From Nafulsella turpanensis ZLM-10 (lineage in GTDB: Bacteria > Bacteroidota > Bacteroidia > Cytophagales > Cyclobacteriaceae): a stretch of 64,000 nucleotides of DNA. Location: contig NZ_ANNU01000002.1 of the NCBI RefSeq assembly GCF_000346615.1, positions 62,001 to 126,000 of the forward strand, given 5' to 3'. Every line of letters starts with the position of its first letter. Position 1 is the stretch's first letter. This document shows positions 18,901 to 26,996 of the stretch, one piece after another. The position numbers and the translations under genes are program-made. The notes under the pieces were generated by a model. The model made no database searches. It saw only the letters and a list, made by a program, of their open reading frames with translations, and was not told the DNA's origin.

Positions 18901-19647
18901 CCAGGCTCTTGGATTGGTATCGAGCTCTCCCTGAAACACCCACAGCGGCACCTTTGCCAGCTGGTCTGCCCAGGCTGGATTACTATGGCCAGACATCGGA
19001 ATGGCAGCCGCAAAGAGATCAGGTCGGCGGGCTGCAGCGAGCCATACCCCTTTCGCGCCTGCCGATAAGCCGTTGATATAAATTCTGGAAGGATCAATTT
19101 TAAGATGTTCCACCAGGTACTCTACCAGCTCAATGGTTTTTCTTAAATCATCATGGAAATAGGAAGCTCCACCATCTTCCTTTACCCAGGTACCATAAAA
19201 GTTTTGCGGGAACAGCACAAAACCGGGAAACCGGCCGCTTTCCATTGCTTTTAAATAATCCTTTCCTCCAAACAGAAGCTGATGGTCGTTATTGTCTCTG
19301 CGCACATCATCCTCAGGATAAGGAGTGTTACTTTTCGTGGTGTTATTCCACATCATCCTGGCCGACTCACCTCCCCCATGCAGCATTATAATCAGCGGAT
19401 ATTCCTTTGCATCCTGAGCCGTGGAATCGTAGCCGTTCGGGTACAGCAAACGAAAGTTAATCCAATCCCAGTAGCCGTTTTCGGAAGTATAACGGAAAGA
19501 TTCGTAGGGAGAGGTATCCCAGTTAAGCATCGGGTAGTAGCTAACGGGCTTTACACTTTCTGTTGTTTGTGCCGAAGCCTGGTAGCTAAACAATAATCCT
19601 AAAAAGATGAATAAATTAGTGTATAGAATTTTCATAAACTGTCTCAA
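15922..19647 (-). CDS. Secreted esterase with nine PKD repeats and T9SS sorting domain
   Basis: 1241 aa. Signal peptide about 1-27. Residues about 35-300 form an alpha/beta hydrolase of the PHB-depolymerase/phospholipase-carboxylesterase type: oxyanion segment MLHGGG, nucleophile elbow NGLSAGAKG, Asp in GELDTNP and a His in SVGHNTW. From about 303 to 1135 come nine PKD/Ig-like repeats of about 92 residues, each opening N-x-x-P-V-V-x-AG-x-D and containing LWEKLSGP-type and LVEGSYIFKVTVTDN-type motifs. The last 85 residues are a T9SS type A sorting domain (YPNPFTDYV; PGTYFIQVQ). It is predicted to be displayed on or released from the surface, acting on an ester substrate such as an acylated polysaccharide or polyester (inference). 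Monocistronic, with its own terminator. Confidence 0.9.
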   Translation of the reverse strand: MRQFMKILYTNLFIFLGLLFSYQASAQTTESVKPVSYYPMLNWDTSPYESFRYTSENGYWDWINFRLLYPNGYDSTAQDAKEYPLIIMLHGGGESARMMWNNTTKSNTPYPEDDVRRDNNDHQLLFGGKDYLKAMESGRFPGFVLFPQNFYGTWVKEDGGASYFHDDLRKTIELVEYLVEHLKIDPSRIYINGLSAGAKGVWLAAARRPDLFAAAIPMSGHSNPAWADQLAKVPLWVFQGELDTNPRAWVTRETVEAVRAAGGEVRYTEYDSVGHNTWSRAYNEKDFYEWMLAHQKEGVTDGNEAPVVDAGKDKTLTLPTNSTSFTAIASDPDGTALTYLWRQLEGPKLSLTDTTKATLSLNNLVEGSYIFQVSVKDAEGAMDADEVILVVNKAANKAPVIDDLQDQVVTLPTNSTSFTANATDSDGTIASYLWQQLEGPVVNLKDTATKKLTVSGLVEGSYKFKVTVKDNEGATAFQEVALLVKPKPNELPVVNAGADQTITLPEDTATLMAEARDPDGNIDSYSWKQLSGPTTATVNGQSTAKLSLSALKEGTYTFVVSVADNVGGTASDTVSVVVKPKPNELPVVSAGEDKTITLPTNTATLTAEAKDPDGVIKSYLWEKLTGPAAEMSGQTTKTLSLSGLTKGSYTFKVTATDDKGGKASDEVLLVVNPAANKEPVVNAGEDKTVTLPLSSVSFTVKASDPEGSALSYLWKKVSGPAVTLKDTTSATLTVLNPVKGEYVFKALVTDGAGATSQDEVKLTVLPAPNQQPVVEAGSKKTITLPTDTAVLVAEAKDADGSIKSYKWEKVSGPSTFSMSGATTARLSLSSLVQGNYIFKVTVQDNEGATAADQVELEVKVAPNQKPTVSAGTDQTIMLPNNTATFMADARDPDGTISTYLWEKVQGPSATLAETGEAELVVTNLVEGNYIFRVTITDNKGATAHDEVQLKVKPAENIAPTVNAGTDVSLTLPNNSVTLSAAASDEDGTISSYLWEKLSGSAATLSNADRPTVSISGLENDSYTFKVTVTDNKGATASDTVIVNVFEPAEGNQGPLVNVMQDTTLILPVDYFTLKGSANDNDGSIVSYLWEQVSGPAGINMNRNDTTQVEIVGLVEGVYVFRLTATDNEGATDSAEVQLTVKPLVNGTDPVEASVTNLLAYPNPFTDYVHLQLVSKENDQLSVRVYDPMLKELYRGIVQAIAGEELIYRINLPSGGLEPGTYFIQVQNKKGTFKKMLRVIHQ

Positions 19648-20318
19648 TATATAATTACCATTTCCCCTGTTATTACCTGGATTTAAAGCGTTTTGAGGGG
19701 GTATTCCTCATTACCCGGGCATTAGCAGCGCATCCTTCCTGAATATCAGAAAGCTCCACACAACAAAAATAATCTATAATTACCTGAATATCAGATTTGT
19801 ATGATTTTTATATTTTCAGCCACTTAAAAAATTACAAAGCTCCTCATGAACCACCGTATCGGCCTGACTCTTACCAGTACGCAAAAGGGATAAAAAAGAT
19901 GCAGCAAAGCGCCTAAAAGGCCTTTATGGCTGGTTGATACCTATTGAACTGGAGCGAAGAAATACCTGGAGAAAAATAAAGGGAAGGGCCATCTCCACAA
20001 AGCTTATCGACTCAGTGACAGGCCCTTAGATTTTAAATTAACAATTCACCTATACGATCCTCTGTGAATGGTATCCTTTCTTTCCCGGCCCTGAACTGTA
20101 GCTCATTAAATTTCCCCCTCAGCTATGGAGCAGGCATAGAATTCTTCCTTTATTCTGGCTCAGTAAAATTTTATGGCATTAACTGCCTGTAAATATGGAA
20201 GGAGTAAAAAAGAATGAGCCATTAAAATATCAGGAGAAAAACAGCCAATATTCAACAAAAGATTCTGTTTGGTGTTTCTCTTTATAGTTTAAACATCTTA
20301 CTGTTTCTGAACAAATTT
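19648..20318. other. Divergent intergenic region
   Basis: 671 bp between the starts of the PKD esterase and an AI-2E-type transporter, so both promoters should lie here. An A/T-rich element with TTTG near 20269 and TATAGTTT near 20284 could serve the transporter gene. No gene or strong repeat is visible. Confidence 0.4.
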
Positions 20319-21473
20319 ATGCAATCTATTCCTGCTTATATAAAATACTTTTTCATTCTGGCGAGTATCATTTTAACCTCCTATGTGCTGATTGTAGGCC
20401 AGGCGCTTATCAGCCCTCTTTTAGCAGCGCTCATTGTAGCCCTGCTGCTACATCCGCTCAGCAATAAGTTTGAGAGGCTTAAAATGAACAGAGGTTTCAG
20501 TTCCGTCTTCTCTATTCTGGTGGTACTATTGGCCCTATCAGGACTCTCCTATTTCTTTTCTTTTCAGGTCGGTCAAATTTCCAATGATCTTCACTCTATC
20601 GGAGGCCGCTTTCAGGAACTGATCGACAGGGGCTATGGCTGGATGGAAGCTACTTTTGGGGTTGAACAACAAGAGCAAACCCGGTACCTGAAAGACTCTC
20701 TCAATAGCTTTCTCAAAGATAGTACAGCAGCGGTGACCACCACTGTTTCGGCAACAGCCGATTTCTTTACGGGCTTCTTTCTTTTCCTGATCGCCCTGTT
20801 TTTCCTCCTTTACTACCGGAGGTTCTTTGTAGGCTTTTTATATAAATGTTTCAAGAGAGACGACCATCAGAAAGTGGGAACGACCCTTGCTAAAGTGGAA
20901 ATGGTAGTAAGGAACTACATTGTGGGTTTATTTACGGTTATCTTTATTGTTGCAATTCTCAATTCTGTGGGCCTGATGTTGCTGGGCATTCAGCACGCCA
21001 TCTTTTTTGGAGTACTGGCTGCTGTACTGACCATTATTCCCTATATCGGCATTCTGATAGGTTCTTTGCTCCCTATTTTATTTGCCCTTGTTACGAAAGA
21101 TTCTCTCTGGTATCCGCTGGGGGTGGCGCTTCTTTTCTGGAGTGTACAGTTCCTGGAGGGCAACTTTATCACGCCAAATATTGTAGGAGGCAAAGTGAGC
21201 ATCAATCCTTTTGCCGCCATTATTGCGCTGTTTATCGGAGGCATGTTCTGGGGTGCTCTCGGCATGATTCTTTCCATTCCGGTGCTGGCCATCATCAAGG
21301 TCATTTGCGATGCCTCTCCTTCCCTGCTACCGCTGGCCTTTCTGCTCGATAACCCACCGGAAGAGGATATACTGGAAAAGAAATGGGTTCCGCTGGAGAG
21401 TATTCTCAGTAAGAGAAGAAGAAAGAAAGCCGAGAAGAAGAAAGAGCAGAACCAGCTGGAAGACCTTCCATAG
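20319..21473 (+). CDS. AI-2E family transporter
   Basis: 384 aa. Typical AI-2 exporter-superfamily topology: two N-terminal helices (about 10-50), a third at about 60-80, a soluble amphipathic segment (about 85-150), then five more helices from about 150 to 340. Family-diagnostic stretches are present: FGVLAAVLTIIPYIGILIG, FLEGNFITPNIVGGKVSINP and GALGMILSIPVLAIIKV. The C-terminal 40 residues are a highly basic KKRRRKK-type tail. Family members export small molecules or exchange Na+/H+; the substrate cannot be told. A second member lies at 22738. A terminator follows the stop. Confidence 0.93.
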   Translation: MQSIPAYIKYFFILASIILTSYVLIVGQALISPLLAALIVALLLHPLSNKFERLKMNRGFSSVFSILVVLLALSGLSYFFSFQVGQISNDLHSIGGRFQELIDRGYGWMEATFGVEQQEQTRYLKDSLNSFLKDSTAAVTTTVSATADFFTGFFLFLIALFFLLYYRRFFVGFLYKCFKRDDHQKVGTTLAKVEMVVRNYIVGLFTVIFIVAILNSVGLMLLGIQHAIFFGVLAAVLTIIPYIGILIGSLLPILFALVTKDSLWYPLGVALLFWSVQFLEGNFITPNIVGGKVSINPFAAIIALFIGGMFWGALGMILSIPVLAIIKVICDASPSLLPLAFLLDNPPEEDILEKKWVPLESILSKRRRKKAEKKKEQNQLEDLP

Positions 21474-21548
21474 GCAAATATCTTTTCCGGGCAATTTGCC
21501 TCAAAAAGGGAAGAGGAAGAAAAAGCAGCAGGAGGAAAATAAAAAAAA

Positions 21549-21576
21549 GGAAAGGCTTCGGGAGAGGCCTTTCTTC
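21549..21576 (+). terminator. Terminator after AI-2E transporter
   Basis: AAAGGC (21551-21556) and GCCTTT (21567-21572) with a 10-base loop, followed by CTTCTTCT. Located 80 bp beyond the stop. Confidence 0.6.
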
Positions 21577-21632
21577 TTCTAAAAGAACATAACATCACGA
21601 TGAAGGCTGGAGCTTGCATGCTTAGCTCTTTC

Positions 21633-22622
21633 CTACTCCTGCAGGCTTATTTTTGTATACAGCGGGTAGTGGTCAGAACCAAACTCCTCCAGTCTTTTCA
21701 GCTCAATAAGGGCAAAATCATTGGTAACAAAAACATAATCGAGCGGCCAGGCTGCTATCCAGCTCTTTGCGCTAAAAGTAGGTATAATGCCCCGGCCAAT
21801 GCGGGTATCATACAGGAGGCCTTCTGTTTCGAAGAGCCGCTCTCTCTGGGCCCAGGCAACATCGTTCAGGTCTCCGGCCACCACGGCAGGCTGCCCGAGC
21901 GCTTCCACCATTTCCCCTACCTTTACCAGCGCTACTTCTTCATCACTGGTATCGTTGGGCTCACCGGGGAAGGGTGGCACCGGGTGCACTCCATGGAAGT
22001 TAAATAAGCTGCCGGAAGGTAACTGCACCTGTGCATGAAAAGAAGGGACGCTATCGTATTGCAGAAAAAGAATTTCCTGGTTAAGGAGCGGATATTTGGA
22101 ATACAAAATCATGCCATAGGTATTGTCCAGAGGATATTCCATCCCATAAGGATACGCTTCGTCCAGTGGCTGCAGGGCCTCCTCCCACCAGTTATTCGTT
22201 TCCATAGCAAGCAGTATATCAGGGTCATGCTCCTGCACGATATGGATAAAATCTTCCGCCTGCCGGTTGTGCATATACACATTGGCAACCATAAGGTCGA
22301 AAGTAGAGGCGGGCGCTGCCTCCTCCTCTGCAATACCCTCCACTGCCGGGTCTACCAGTTCGGTATAAGGGTAAAGATAAAAGCACTGGATAATAATGGT
22401 TGCCACAAGACCTATTAAAAAGAACACCTTCCAGAACCCCCAGTCATCGGCCAGCCAGATAAAGAGCGGAATAAGAAGGATGGCCAGGATCAGAAACTGT
22501 AACCGTGGAAAGTCCAGTATTTTTATCCACCAGAAATCTTCCGTAGCGATGGCAGAACCAAGGGTGGCAAGAATAACCAGCGTCCCGATTAAAAGAAGCA
22601 AATAAAAAAATAGTTTTTTCAT
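21633..22622 (-). CDS. Membrane-anchored endonuclease/exonuclease/phosphatase family protein
   Basis: 329 aa. Three N-terminal transmembrane helices (about 3-25, 33-55, 62-85), then an EEP-superfamily domain: VANVYMHN (first Asn), LAMETN (metal Glu), MILYSKYPL, FHGVHPVPP, VAGDLNDVAW (catalytic Asp/Asn) and the terminal GSDHYPL (catalytic His). The complete metal and base set is present, so it should be an active phosphodiesterase or phosphatase facing outside the membrane. Relatives act on nucleic acids, phospholipids or sphingomyelin; the substrate is unknown. Upstream on the same strand lies an AI-2E transporter. Confidence 0.9.
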   Translation of the reverse strand: MKKLFFYLLLLIGTLVILATLGSAIATEDFWWIKILDFPRLQFLILAILLIPLFIWLADDWGFWKVFFLIGLVATIIIQCFYLYPYTELVDPAVEGIAEEEAAPASTFDLMVANVYMHNRQAEDFIHIVQEHDPDILLAMETNNWWEEALQPLDEAYPYGMEYPLDNTYGMILYSKYPLLNQEILFLQYDSVPSFHAQVQLPSGSLFNFHGVHPVPPFPGEPNDTSDEEVALVKVGEMVEALGQPAVVAGDLNDVAWAQRERLFETEGLLYDTRIGRGIIPTFSAKSWIAAWPLDYVFVTNDFALIELKRLEEFGSDHYPLYTKISLQE

Positions 22623-22737
22623 GCTGTTCAGAATTTAAGATGAAAACGCTCTTTTTAATAAAGGCAGAGGCTTTTAAAACGGTTAAGCGCTGCTTTTTCA
22701 GCCCTTTCTTTTCCCCCGGCAATTTCAGGGATGCACC

Positions 22738-23886
22738 TTACCTTAAGGCATCAGATTTATCGGTTCTGTTTTCCGGATCACCTATCAGGTAGCCATATGG
22801 GTTCAGAGGCTCCACATGGTCAAAAATAACCTTGAGCATACCCAGGAAAGGAATAAAGAGAATCATGCCGGCAACTCCCCAAAGGTAGCCGCCCACCAGC
22901 ACCGCCATAATGGTAAAGAGCGGATTTAAGCGCACTTTAGTGCCCACTATTTTAGGCGTCAGGTAATAGTTTTCCAGCAGCTGCACAAACACAAACAAGC
23001 CCAGTACAGCGAAAAAAGGCCACAGTGCCTCGTTATTGATTAAAGAAGCGATTAACGGAAGACCTGCGCCGATAATAATTCCGATATAGGGAATCAGGTC
23101 CAGGAAGGCCGCAAGCACTCCAAAAAAGATCCCCTGTTTGATCCCTATCAGGGTTAAGCCTACGGAATTAATTACCGCGACTATCCCAATTACAATCAGG
23201 CGACCCGCCAGGTACTGCTGGCTTACTTTGGCCACTTCTCTACTTACTTCTTCCGCTTCCTCTTTTTTTGGAGAGATCTTCCTGATAAAGTTAATAAAGA
23301 CATGGCGGTACAGCAGCATCAGGAAAACATATACCAATACCACAATAATGCCTATTATTGCAGCTACTGTCCCCATGGCAATGGATTTTAAACCGGAGAG
23401 GAAGCCGGAGAGGTAAGAGGTTATATCAAAGCCCCCCATGTTTCCTCCCTGCTGATTACTGCTATTGGAATTATTCCCCAGCACCTGCCCGATATCAATG
23501 CCGAGCTTCGATTCCAGGAAATTCTTTACCTGGTCCAGCATAGCGGTAAACTGCTGCTGAATGCTGGACATCTGAGAGGTAAAGCCGGCTGCCTGGCTCA
23601 CCAAAAACAAGATAAGCCCCAGCATGAAAAGCAGCAGGATAAAAACGCATATCCCTGAAGACCATTTCCTGGAAGCCCCCTTCCTCTCACAGAATTTAGC
23701 TGCCGGCCAGAGAAGCATAGAGAACAATACCGCAAGCGCAACCGGAATCAAAAAGCTACGGGCATGATAGAGGCCGAAAAAAAACAAAACGATAAACAGC
23801 AGGATGTAGCTGTAATAGGTAATGGAGCTTTTCCTGAAATTAACTATTTCCATAGAGGAGTACTTTTCTTCAAATTGATTAAACAA
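22738..23886 (-). CDS. AI-2E family transporter (second copy)
   Basis: 382 aa. Same superfamily as the gene at 20319 but clearly diverged. Key segments: LLFIVLFFFGLYHARSFLIP, FGVLAAFLDLIPYIGIIIGA, LENYYLTPKIVGTKVRLNP and GVAGMILFIPFLGMLKVI. An N/S/G-rich patch (NNSNSSNQQGGNMGG) lies in the soluble loop. Two starts are possible (MFNQFEEKYSSMEIV); the internal Met 12 residues on also fits. Substrate unknown. It precedes the EEP gene on the same strand with a gap of about 115 bp. Confidence 0.92.
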   Translation of the reverse strand: MFNQFEEKYSSMEIVNFRKSSITYYSYILLFIVLFFFGLYHARSFLIPVALAVLFSMLLWPAAKFCERKGASRKWSSGICVFILLLFMLGLILFLVSQAAGFTSQMSSIQQQFTAMLDQVKNFLESKLGIDIGQVLGNNSNSSNQQGGNMGGFDITSYLSGFLSGLKSIAMGTVAAIIGIIVVLVYVFLMLLYRHVFINFIRKISPKKEEAEEVSREVAKVSQQYLAGRLIVIGIVAVINSVGLTLIGIKQGIFFGVLAAFLDLIPYIGIIIGAGLPLIASLINNEALWPFFAVLGLFVFVQLLENYYLTPKIVGTKVRLNPLFTIMAVLVGGYLWGVAGMILFIPFLGMLKVIFDHVEPLNPYGYLIGDPENRTDKSDALR

Positions 23887-23970
23887 ACCCTGTTTAATTA
23901 ATCGTTGAAAAGAAAAGTTGTTTCAGCAGTGGCTGTTTAATTTCTCTATCCCAAACTTCAGGGAGCTTTT

Positions 23971-24861
23971 TTATTCCACCGTTTCACTGACCCGCCGGGT
24001 TAGGGTTTGCAGGGCCTGATAATAATTTTCATAACTTCCCGGGGAGCCGGCTAAGTACAGGAAAGGTTCTATCAGCTCCAGTTCCATCAGGCAAAAAGTG
24101 CCATTTATCTGAACCCCATCTACCCTTGCATAGAGGCAGTCCCGGGCAAAAGCCGCGATATATCTTTTTGCCTGCTCCAGCAGGGCCTCGGGAGCTGTCT
24201 GGGGGTGTACACTTCCGCCATGTACATGCTGTACCCGGAAGTCGCCACTCTTCGCCCTCTTTAACAGGCAATGGCTAAACTGCCCATTAAAAAATACCAG
24301 TGACCATTCTCCTTCTTCCTGGATCTGAGAAATAAAAGGCTGCACCAGAAAAGCTTCCTGCTCCAGCAGCAGGTTGAGCCTGCCGGAAAGTTCTTCGGCT
24401 TCTTTACGGTTAAAAGAGAAAGTGTTTTTTGCGCCTCCACTTACGGCCGGTTTCACAATCAGCTGCTCTGTTGCAAAATGGTCGAAATATTTTTCCAGCG
24501 ATACCTTTTCTCCTTTTTCCAACAGCTCAAAAGGAATCAGCGGCAAGCCGGCCGCTTCAATATCTTTCAGGTAATGCTTATCGCTATTCCAGCGAACGAT
24601 GGCCGAAGGGTTTAGCAACGGCACTTCTAACTGATCCAGCCGGTTTAACCAGTGGAGGAAAGCCTCGTACTTATCGAAATAATCCCAGGGAGCTTTCAGC
24701 AGTACCCAATCGTAAGCTGCCCAGTCCACCTCCGGGTCATCCCATATTTCTTTTCTGACCTGCAGCCCCCTGGCCTGCAGATATTCGAGTAATAAAGTGT
24801 TTTCCTCTTCGATGAGCGAAAACTTCCCGGAGCCCTGGTAACAAACAAACGCAATGTCCAT
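23971..24861 (-). CDS. ATP-grasp family protein (RimK/glutathione-synthetase-like)
   Basis: About 296 aa from the internal Met (MDIAFVCYQG), which I prefer because the nine residues before it (MYHCGKKNR) are polar and the family starts with a beta-strand at MDIAFV; the open frame extends to 24888. An N-terminal Rossmann-like domain is followed by an ATP-grasp domain with QLIVKPAVSGGAKNTF, FLVQPFISQIQEEGEWSLVF, and the metal-binding end VDGVQING-x-x-x-LMELELIEP. Related proteins ligate amino acids or make peptide bonds (ATP-grasp ligases annotated as cycloserine or glutathione-synthetase-like). No precursor or partner gene is next to it, so the substrate is unknown. Confidence 0.82.
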   Translation of the reverse strand: MDIAFVCYQGSGKFSLIEEENTLLLEYLQARGLQVRKEIWDDPEVDWAAYDWVLLKAPWDYFDKYEAFLHWLNRLDQLEVPLLNPSAIVRWNSDKHYLKDIEAAGLPLIPFELLEKGEKVSLEKYFDHFATEQLIVKPAVSGGAKNTFSFNRKEAEELSGRLNLLLEQEAFLVQPFISQIQEEGEWSLVFFNGQFSHCLLKRAKSGDFRVQHVHGGSVHPQTAPEALLEQAKRYIAAFARDCLYARVDGVQINGTFCLMELELIEPFLYLAGSPGSYENYYQALQTLTRRVSETVE

Positions 24862-24920
24862 TCTATTTTTTTTGCCGCAATGATACATTAAAAACTTTTA
24901 AACAGAGGCACAAAGCTTCC

Positions 24921-26273
24921 TCAGGCCGCCTTTTTTAACACTTTCCCCTTTTGCTCAGCCAGACCGGTTGGTTCTTTTCGTCTTCCCTTTACAGGAAGGG
25001 AAATACTTAGCAGGCTCGTCAGTAATAGCAAGTAGAGGTACCAGGCATAAGGCAGCACATCGAAATAGGCCAGGCTCCCTTCGGTAAAGCTGAGCAGAAT
25101 GAGCATCTGGGCTCCATAGGGAAGCAGCCCCTGCACAAAACAGGCAAAAATATCGAGTAAGGCCGCCACTTTTCGTTTGTCCACTCCAAACTGGAGGCTT
25201 ATTTCCCTGGCCAGCGGACCTGCAATAACGATAGAAACCGTATTATTGGCTATGGCCATATTCGTCGTTCCTACCAGAGCTCCAATTCCCAGTTGGGCTG
25301 TTTTGGGGGTGTGAATGGCGCCCTTAACCTTTCTGAGCAGGAAGTCAATACCCCCGGCTTCCGCCACCATGGCGGCCAGACCACCCGTAAGCATCGACAG
25401 GAGAAAAATATCCGTCATGCCGGTAAAACCTTTGTATACTTCCTGGCTAATGCCAAGCCAGCCGAAATCGCCTGCCAGAATACCAGACAAACCGGAAAAC
25501 AGGGTACCAATGGTTAGCACATTAAAAACGTTTACGCCTGCAACCGCCAGCCCCACCACCAGCAGGTAGGGAAGAATTCTCCATAAGGCCAGCGGGGCAC
25601 TTTCTTCCCCGGCTCCTACTACCGCCTCCGCATAAAAGCCGCTTAGCAGGAGCAGGATAATGGTGAGCAAGGCAGCGGGTCCTGCTATGCGGAGATTGAT
25701 TCTGAATTTATCCTTCATTTCACATTCCTGCGTTTGGGTAGCAGCAATGGTCGTGTCGGAAATCATGGAAAGGTTATCGCCAAACATAGCCCCTCCCAAA
25801 AGCGCGCCCATCATCAGGGGCAGCGAAATACCACTTTCTGCTGCCAGCCCAGCAGCGATAGGCCCCAAAGCCACTATGGCCCCTACAGAGGTTCCGGTGG
25901 CGGTGGAGAGAAAAGCGGCCAGCACAAAGATGCCGAGGGCCAGGTACTGAAGCGGAATAAGATGAAGGCCCAGCTGAACCGTAGCCTCAACTCCTCCCAT
26001 GGCTGCTGTAACGGTGGCAAATGCCCCAGCCAGGAGGTAGATAAGGCACATGGTAATGATTTTACTATCGCCACAGCCCCGGATGAGGGCCGCCACCTTG
26101 GCATCGGCGGAACCCCTCAGGATCAAAAAAGCAGCAATAACCCCCAACACCACCGCTACCGGCGCACTAAAGGCATAAAAGTCATCGAGCAAAAGCCCGG
26201 TTCCAAGAAAAGAAAGAACAAATACCAGAAAAGGGAGGAGTGCCCACCCTCCTGCATTCGGAATGGTTTTCAT
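24921..26273 (-). CDS. Na+/H+ antiporter, NhaC family
   Basis: 450 aa with about 11-12 transmembrane helices. Motifs typical for NhaC-type antiporters: ATGTSVGAIVALGPIAAGLA, GALLGGAMFGDNLSMISDTT (the conserved GDN/D-S-D region) and GALVGTTNMAIANNTVSIVI, plus FVQGLLPYGAQML near the C-terminus. The protein would exchange cytoplasmic Na+ for H+ (or related substrates such as malate/lactate in the family). It is probably monocistronic or paired with the ATP-grasp gene 60 bp downstream; no shared pathway is evident. Confidence 0.9.
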   Translation of the reverse strand: MKTIPNAGGWALLPFLVFVLSFLGTGLLLDDFYAFSAPVAVVLGVIAAFLILRGSADAKVAALIRGCGDSKIITMCLIYLLAGAFATVTAAMGGVEATVQLGLHLIPLQYLALGIFVLAAFLSTATGTSVGAIVALGPIAAGLAAESGISLPLMMGALLGGAMFGDNLSMISDTTIAATQTQECEMKDKFRINLRIAGPAALLTIILLLLSGFYAEAVVGAGEESAPLALWRILPYLLVVGLAVAGVNVFNVLTIGTLFSGLSGILAGDFGWLGISQEVYKGFTGMTDIFLLSMLTGGLAAMVAEAGGIDFLLRKVKGAIHTPKTAQLGIGALVGTTNMAIANNTVSIVIAGPLAREISLQFGVDKRKVAALLDIFACFVQGLLPYGAQMLILLSFTEGSLAYFDVLPYAWYLYLLLLTSLLSISLPVKGRRKEPTGLAEQKGKVLKKAA

Positions 26274-26996
26274 TTTTGAAGAAGTTAATAAGGGAACAAT
26301 AGAAAGGTCGCCAGTGCCTCGTCCACAGCTTAAGTGGCCTAAAAGGAAGCCTGGCTAATCTGACTTTCCGGAATTAACGGAAAGTGCTAAAAGAATGATA
26401 AAAGGAATTAATTACAACAGCAACAACAACAGCCAGACGTCACCCATTGGAGGGATGATTTGGGGGAATAGGAATGCTGAAACTTCAGGCTGCTGCTAGG
26501 TGATTTTTTCATCTCGGTATTTATATTTTCCTTGTCAGGACAGGAATTAGCACCTTGGTAGAGCCTCAAAGGCCTGCGCCAGGTTGCCAGAGTTTCACAG
26601 AGCCTGTCTCTCCACTCTTCTGTATAAATAAAAACTCCTGAACAGGAGCACTGCAAAAGTATATGCCAGCTGCCATTTTGCCAAGACCTGCAGGAAAAAC
26701 CTTATTGTGAAAAAGAAGTAAAAGGAAAGAATATAAAAAGAGAAGCAGGCTGCGGAGACCCAGGAAGTTGTAAATTTGAAAAACCGGCAGGTGGAGAGTA
26801 CCTGAAATTGAAATGGCCACAGGAGAAGTTTTTCCTCTCAAAAAATGCTCTTTTTGCCTGGGGTGAAAAAAACCTTTAATAGCTACCAGAAACAGGACTG
26901 ACTGTTTCCATAAGACTTCCATCTTCACTTTTTAAGGTGCTTTTTGCTGGCTGGCTATAACAGAATGTTATTTTCCTTAGTTTCTGTACAAACCAC
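26274..26996. other. Divergent intergenic region, no gene recognised
   Basis: 723 bp between the antiporter start and the PAS kinase start. It includes CAACAGCAACAACAAC-type runs near 26415 and A-rich tracts. Open frames here are low-complexity (one ends in a poly-Cys run that simply reflects the GTT/GCT run) and resemble no family. It should carry the promoters of both flanking genes. Confidence 0.45.

Noticed and set aside
18343-19068. 241-codon open frame antisense to the PKD esterase gene
   Set aside because: The minus-strand gene is far better supported (signal peptide, catalytic motifs, nine repeats); the plus-strand frame is a shadow of repetitive G/C-rich codons, as is the one at 16816-17445.
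26408-26656. Short protein ending in a run of cysteines
   Set aside because: The cysteines come from a CAACAG/CAACAA trinucleotide run read in one frame; no start, family or context supports a gene.
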